Below, one piece after another: positions 58,465 to 62,091 of a stretch of DNA of 62,091 nucleotides. Position 1 is the first letter of the stretch; each line of letters begins with the position of its first letter. Source of the stretch: Psilocybe azurescens. Taxonomy: Eukaryota > Basidiomycota > Agaricomycetes > Agaricales > Agrocybaceae. The position numbers and the translations under genes were made by a program. The notes below the pieces were generated by a model. That model saw only the letters and a program-made list of their open reading frames with translations, made no database searches and was not told the origin of the DNA. Location: the NCBI GenBank assembly GCA_023853785.1, contig JAJIRX010000832.1:1-62091 (forward strand). The letters are read 5' to 3'.

Positions 58465-60723
58465 TTTTGTCGAATGAAATCCAACAATTCGCCCGATTGC
58501 AAATCGTGATCATGATCGGTACTAGTGGCCTGTACATGTAATGCAAGGCCAAAGTACTCCCATAGCCGGTTCGCAACAAATAAGAATTGTCGGTTGGCTC
58601 GGTCGCTGCTAAGTGCATACAAGCCGCGGTTTGCATGAAGATGGTCGCTGTCGTTGGGCCATACAAAGGGTCCATGGCCTGCTGGCAAATTGATGAACTT
58701 GAAAGGTCGCTGTGAGTGTGATAACGGAAGGGACATGAGAGAATCAATGTCATCGTAAGAGTGTTGGATCCAATTGTTGCTACTACTTTGTGGTGCTTGT
58801 AGTCGGGTTGCACTGGTAGTAGCGGCTGCATTTGCCATCATCATAGCCCTATCATCCCTTACATGATTATCACGAGGTCGATCGTGACTGAGGATGACCT
58901 TCCCTTCATACACCCCGTAGATGGATTAAATGTCATGCAGTGGGATTTGCACTTGCATATAACGACCAAAGGTCGCGAACGACCCCTTCGAGCAGCATGC
59001 GTACGTTCTATCATAGAGAAGGAGGAAATTTGAATGATCTCGGAAAAACAGATTGCAAGAATTGATATATATATAACTATCCAATAAGCCTTCCCATAGC
59101 TGTCGACACCGATTCACTTTCTAATGTTACCGCATTTAAATTTTGATCTTCGGCATGTTCGCCTTCTTCATCCGATATCGCCTCGACTTTGCTCGGCATT
59201 CTCTTTTTTGCATTGCCGTTCCAAGTCTGAAGTGTAACCCAGCTCGGCTTTCCGTCCGATGGAGTGCAAGACAGGTACCGCGAAGGATCGGTTGGATGTT
59301 CAATCATCTCGGAGAATGTACTATACGAATGTTTGATATCGTACCAGGCAGGCGCTCCTTTGTTCACCTTCGTGTAAACCCACACCTGTGCATCGTGTAA
59401 AGACGTGTCTCTGCTGGGCACCTTATTGAATAATCGTCGCCCAATTCAACATCAGTACTCAGTCGAGGAGGACGTGAAATCGGTTCTGTGGACCATAACA
59501 CAAAATAAGACGAGTGTTTTTCTTCACCATTCAGGCCGGTGTATCGGCGCATCCTCATACGTGATACAGATTTGCTTGCACTGAGTGTGGGGGCGAGAAC
59601 GTTCCTGTTGCGATGGTCAGAACATGAAGTGCTAAGTGAGAAGGCACACCCCTTACCGACTTAACAGATATTCCTGGGGTTCCTGATCTTGTCGAGGTGT
59701 TTGAGACCGTTGAGAAAGGATGGCAGACCGCAGAGGGTTTGAGGTAATTGGGGAGACGTAAAGTCAGACTGCTGAGGTGTTCGAGGGTGTCCATTGATGT
59801 TTGTGGCACGCCTTCAGACGGCTGCTCACGAGTGGGTTCAGCAACTGAGGGTTGCAGAGTTTCGGTCGTTGTAGATTGCTCCTCAGAAGAAAGCGGGGGT
59901 GCGTTGTGGGATGATTGCAAAGCTTCAGAGGAGACAGGTGCAGGGGTCGTCGGCAAAAGATATTGAGTCGAAGAAGCGGCCGAAAAGGCGCAGGATTAAT
60001 AGACACTGCAGCGCGCTCATCGAGATATGAACTCGGGCTAGATGTCACAAACAGAGGCGTAAGCCACACAATACATACACAGATACAATAATTACTTACG
60101 GTGGGGTAACCCGGCGCTCACGATCCAGCGCTGAGGGAAGGAGATGGTATCACGTGGCCCTGAAAGCGTAAGATGTCAGCTCAGTTGTTCGTGCAAAAAT
60201 CAATAAACTCATACGGTAATGAATTTCTCCTCGGCTGCCCGCGAAGAATGTAGTGTATGCACTCATAGAGGTGTACATAGTCGCATGAACATGGTTCAAC
60301 TTGCGCAATGGCTGCAATGACATTTTCATAGTCAGTTGATTCACCCAAAACCGCGTTCACCACCTTGTCGATAGTGTGGGGATTTGCACGGCTGCAATAA
60401 TAACGGACAAGAGCACTAAGGCTTTCCTTCTTGCCTTCCGTATCATCACGATACGGTCTCATTACAAATGGATTACTGTCTTGCCCTTCCTTGCCCTTCC
60501 CTCGATCGCGAATACGCTGGCGTTCACGTTCCTCCTGCTCGTCTTTTATCTCTTGATTTACCGTCCTGAAAGGAACGAGACCACGATCGACACGATCGAT
60601 AACCTCGGCTGATTGAATGGCTGACGACGTCCGCTGTACACTGCGCTCCTGGACTGCTCGAGCTGCCAGAGCTTCATTCTCTAGGTCTCGCGATTGTTGC
60701 GCGGATACTTCAGGATGTATCAC
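58461..60723 (-). CDS. transposon-associated protein upstream of Tnp2, multi-exon, function unknown
   Basis: Coding-looking segments on the minus strand are 60723-60181 (MIHPEVSAQQSRDLENEALA; Arg/Glu-rich; CSCDYVHLYECIHYILRGQP), 59956-59555 (Pro/Ser/Thr-rich), 59421-59077 (VWVYTKVNKGAPAWYDIKHS; PSWVTLQTWNGNAKKRM) and 58913-58461 (FANRGLYALSS-like; ANRLWEYFGLALHVQATSTD; ELLDFIRQK). I recall the VWVYTKV...WYDIKHSYSTFSEM segment from anonymous basidiomycete proteins, but I cannot name a domain. Its stop codon TGA (58463-58461) overlaps the possible Tnp2 ATG (58464-58462) as ATGA. Exon joins are not resolved, so it may be two genes. A partner or regulator role for the transposase is inference from position. 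Confidence 0.45.
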
Positions 60724-61303
60724 TCCCTCGTTGGAAAAGATGGAGCTATGAGCAACATTTAGTCATGAAAAGATAAAAAGATAAATACAGACAGACCTTT
60801 CAGGTCCCAGGGAGTCTTCGTCACCCAAAAGTAGGTCTTTAAAGTTATGTCCAAGAATCTGTCAATTAATCGTTATTCTTTATGCACACCAATATGGATA
60901 TTCCAAGAACATACGTCGATGCCGGCAAGGGTATCAATCTGCTCGAAAGGAGCTCTATTAAAGTGCGCCAGCTTCTTAGGGCCTGGGTTACTGATGTCGG
61001 AGGGACTGGAGAAATTCAAGTCTTGGACATGTATCGTGTCCGCCATATTGGAATTTATGCTATCACTGCAAACGAGGAACAGTTGTATATATATGCATTC
61101 AATATGCGGTGTCTATACAATACATGATATGTATTATTGTATTGTGCATCCAGATCTGAGAAGATCTAGATAAGTAGTACAGGCTTTTGTTCAAGGCTTT
61201 TGATCAATGCTCATCATCGGTATGAATCATATGATCATATGTTATAAGGCACAGTACCCAGAGTAAAGGCTTAATCAATCGCAATCAGGATCTTGATCAA
61301 GAC
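60724..61303. other. upstream flank of the transposon genes
   Basis: One plus-strand frame at 60847-61173 is open but has no recognisable domain. A TATGATCATATG-like palindromic stretch lies near 61227-61240. No gene can be supported. Confidence 0.3.
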
Positions 61304-61587
61304 TGGGCATCCAGGTGTGTTCGAATTGAACATGTGCGTATACGAAGATCATCATCCAGCCATGTGCACAGTTCCACATATCGGGCGAGCCTAATATGTG
61401 TGTGCCACTAAGCGCTAGTGGATTAATCGTAGCAGCGATTTGAGCGGACGTGGATCATGGGTCCTCGGGTGGGCATCCAGGCGTGTTCAACTTTATGCAT
61501 ATACGTAGACCGAGCAATGTACACAGTTGCACACATCGGGCCGAGCCCTTATGTGTGTGTGCCACTAAGCGCTGGTGGATTAATCGA
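61304..61587. repeat. two direct repeats of about 120 bp carrying a CACTA palindrome
   Basis: GGGCATCCAGGYGTGTTC ... CACAGTTSCACAYATCGGG ... TGTGTGCCACTAAGCGCT occurs at 61304-61429 and 61471-61587. Each copy contains CCACTA-AGCGC-TRGTGG (61405-61421 and 61562-61578). The first is a perfect 6-bp-arm palindrome holding CACTA and TAGTG. The position, beyond the 5' end of the Tnp2 gene set, fits a subterminal repeat region of a CACTA element. Confidence 0.65.
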
Positions 61588-62091
61588 AATCCATGTTGAT
61601 GGGCTATGGACTGGTAAATTTATAACATGTGAATTCGAAGAATTGCCAGACCTGGAATTGCGTACATTATGAGTTCTAGTTCCATCGACAGCGCTGGTTA
61701 TCGCACGGCAGAGGATATAGGACTGTGAAAAGTTCTATATGATCGTGGATGAGCTGCCGCAATTTGAAGCGTAAGGCACAAAGCTTTTGACTGAATTATT
61801 CATTAGACATTGTACTATGATTTTCAATTAAGGATTCTAAGAACGCACCTGGATCGCCTGGCCTCTAGACCTGAAGTCATCTCACACACCGATATGGCCA
61901 GCAAATTTGATCACGGTGTTCAAGGGCGAGGACATTGTGTTTTCGAAACGCTTAACATAGCTTCGGTACACCAGACGTATCTAATGAACCTGTATTCAGA
62001 TACACCATCACAGCATTGCAATGTACTTCTACATACCTGTAGCGGCGTCCGTCCTAAATATATCCCTGGTATAAAGTAGCATCAAGCCCAC
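61588..62091. other. no supported gene at window end
   Basis: A plus-strand frame at 61810-62079 is open, but I recognise no family and cannot tell whether it belongs to the transposon or the flank. Confidence 0.3.

Overview
The window looks like nuclear DNA from a mushroom-forming basidiomycete (Agaricomycetes). The evidence is the combination of short GT..AG introns of about 50-60 bases, a NACHT-WD40 gene pair, a KDZ-type transposase remnant, a Tnp2-type transposase and chromodomain-bearing Ty3/gypsy elements. The species cannot be named from the sequence alone.

Layout. (1) 1-13.1 kb is the only gene-like part. It holds a decayed NACHT-WD40 (NLR-like) copy cut by the window edge, a small charged protein gene, a pirin gene, and a second NACHT-WD40 gene with six exons and 14 WD40 repeats. 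(2) 13.1-15.4 kb is AT-rich and has no gene I can support. (3) 15.4-28.2 kb is a nested stack. A minus-strand gypsy element carries a Tc1/mariner element inside its LTR (TA duplication) and a KDZ-type element inside its pol (8-bp duplication GAATGAAA). It is cut at 23698 by a plus-strand gypsy element, which is itself cut at about 28165. (4) 28.2-31.9 kb holds KDZ-like non-autonomous elements with arrays of short words inside their ends, one GC-rich low-complexity island and one possible pol III promoter. (5) 31.9-37.2 kb is mostly non-coding, with one zinc-ribbon ORF remnant and one element with terminal inverted repeats. (6) 37188-42630 is a young Ty1/copia element (471-bp LTRs, CTTAT duplication). 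(7) 44.5-53.5 kb is a pogo-like transposase gene split by a minus-strand chromovirus at 45809-52570 (424-bp LTRs, GTCCA duplication). (8) 54.3-61.6 kb is a CACTA-like region with a Tnp2 transposase, a second gene upstream of it and CACTA-containing palindromes.

The most interesting points are in the chromovirus family. It carries an extra region after pol that encodes a coiled-coil protein and a twin zinc-knuckle protein, present in both copies that reach that far. Its LTR and primer-binding site match an mRNA self-priming design. Two copies share a YMDN reverse-transcriptase motif. CpG sites are eroded in an age-dependent way.

One caution applies throughout. Almost every coding region, including pirin and the young copia element, has single-base indels, several in homopolymers. 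Part of the apparent decay may therefore be base-calling error.
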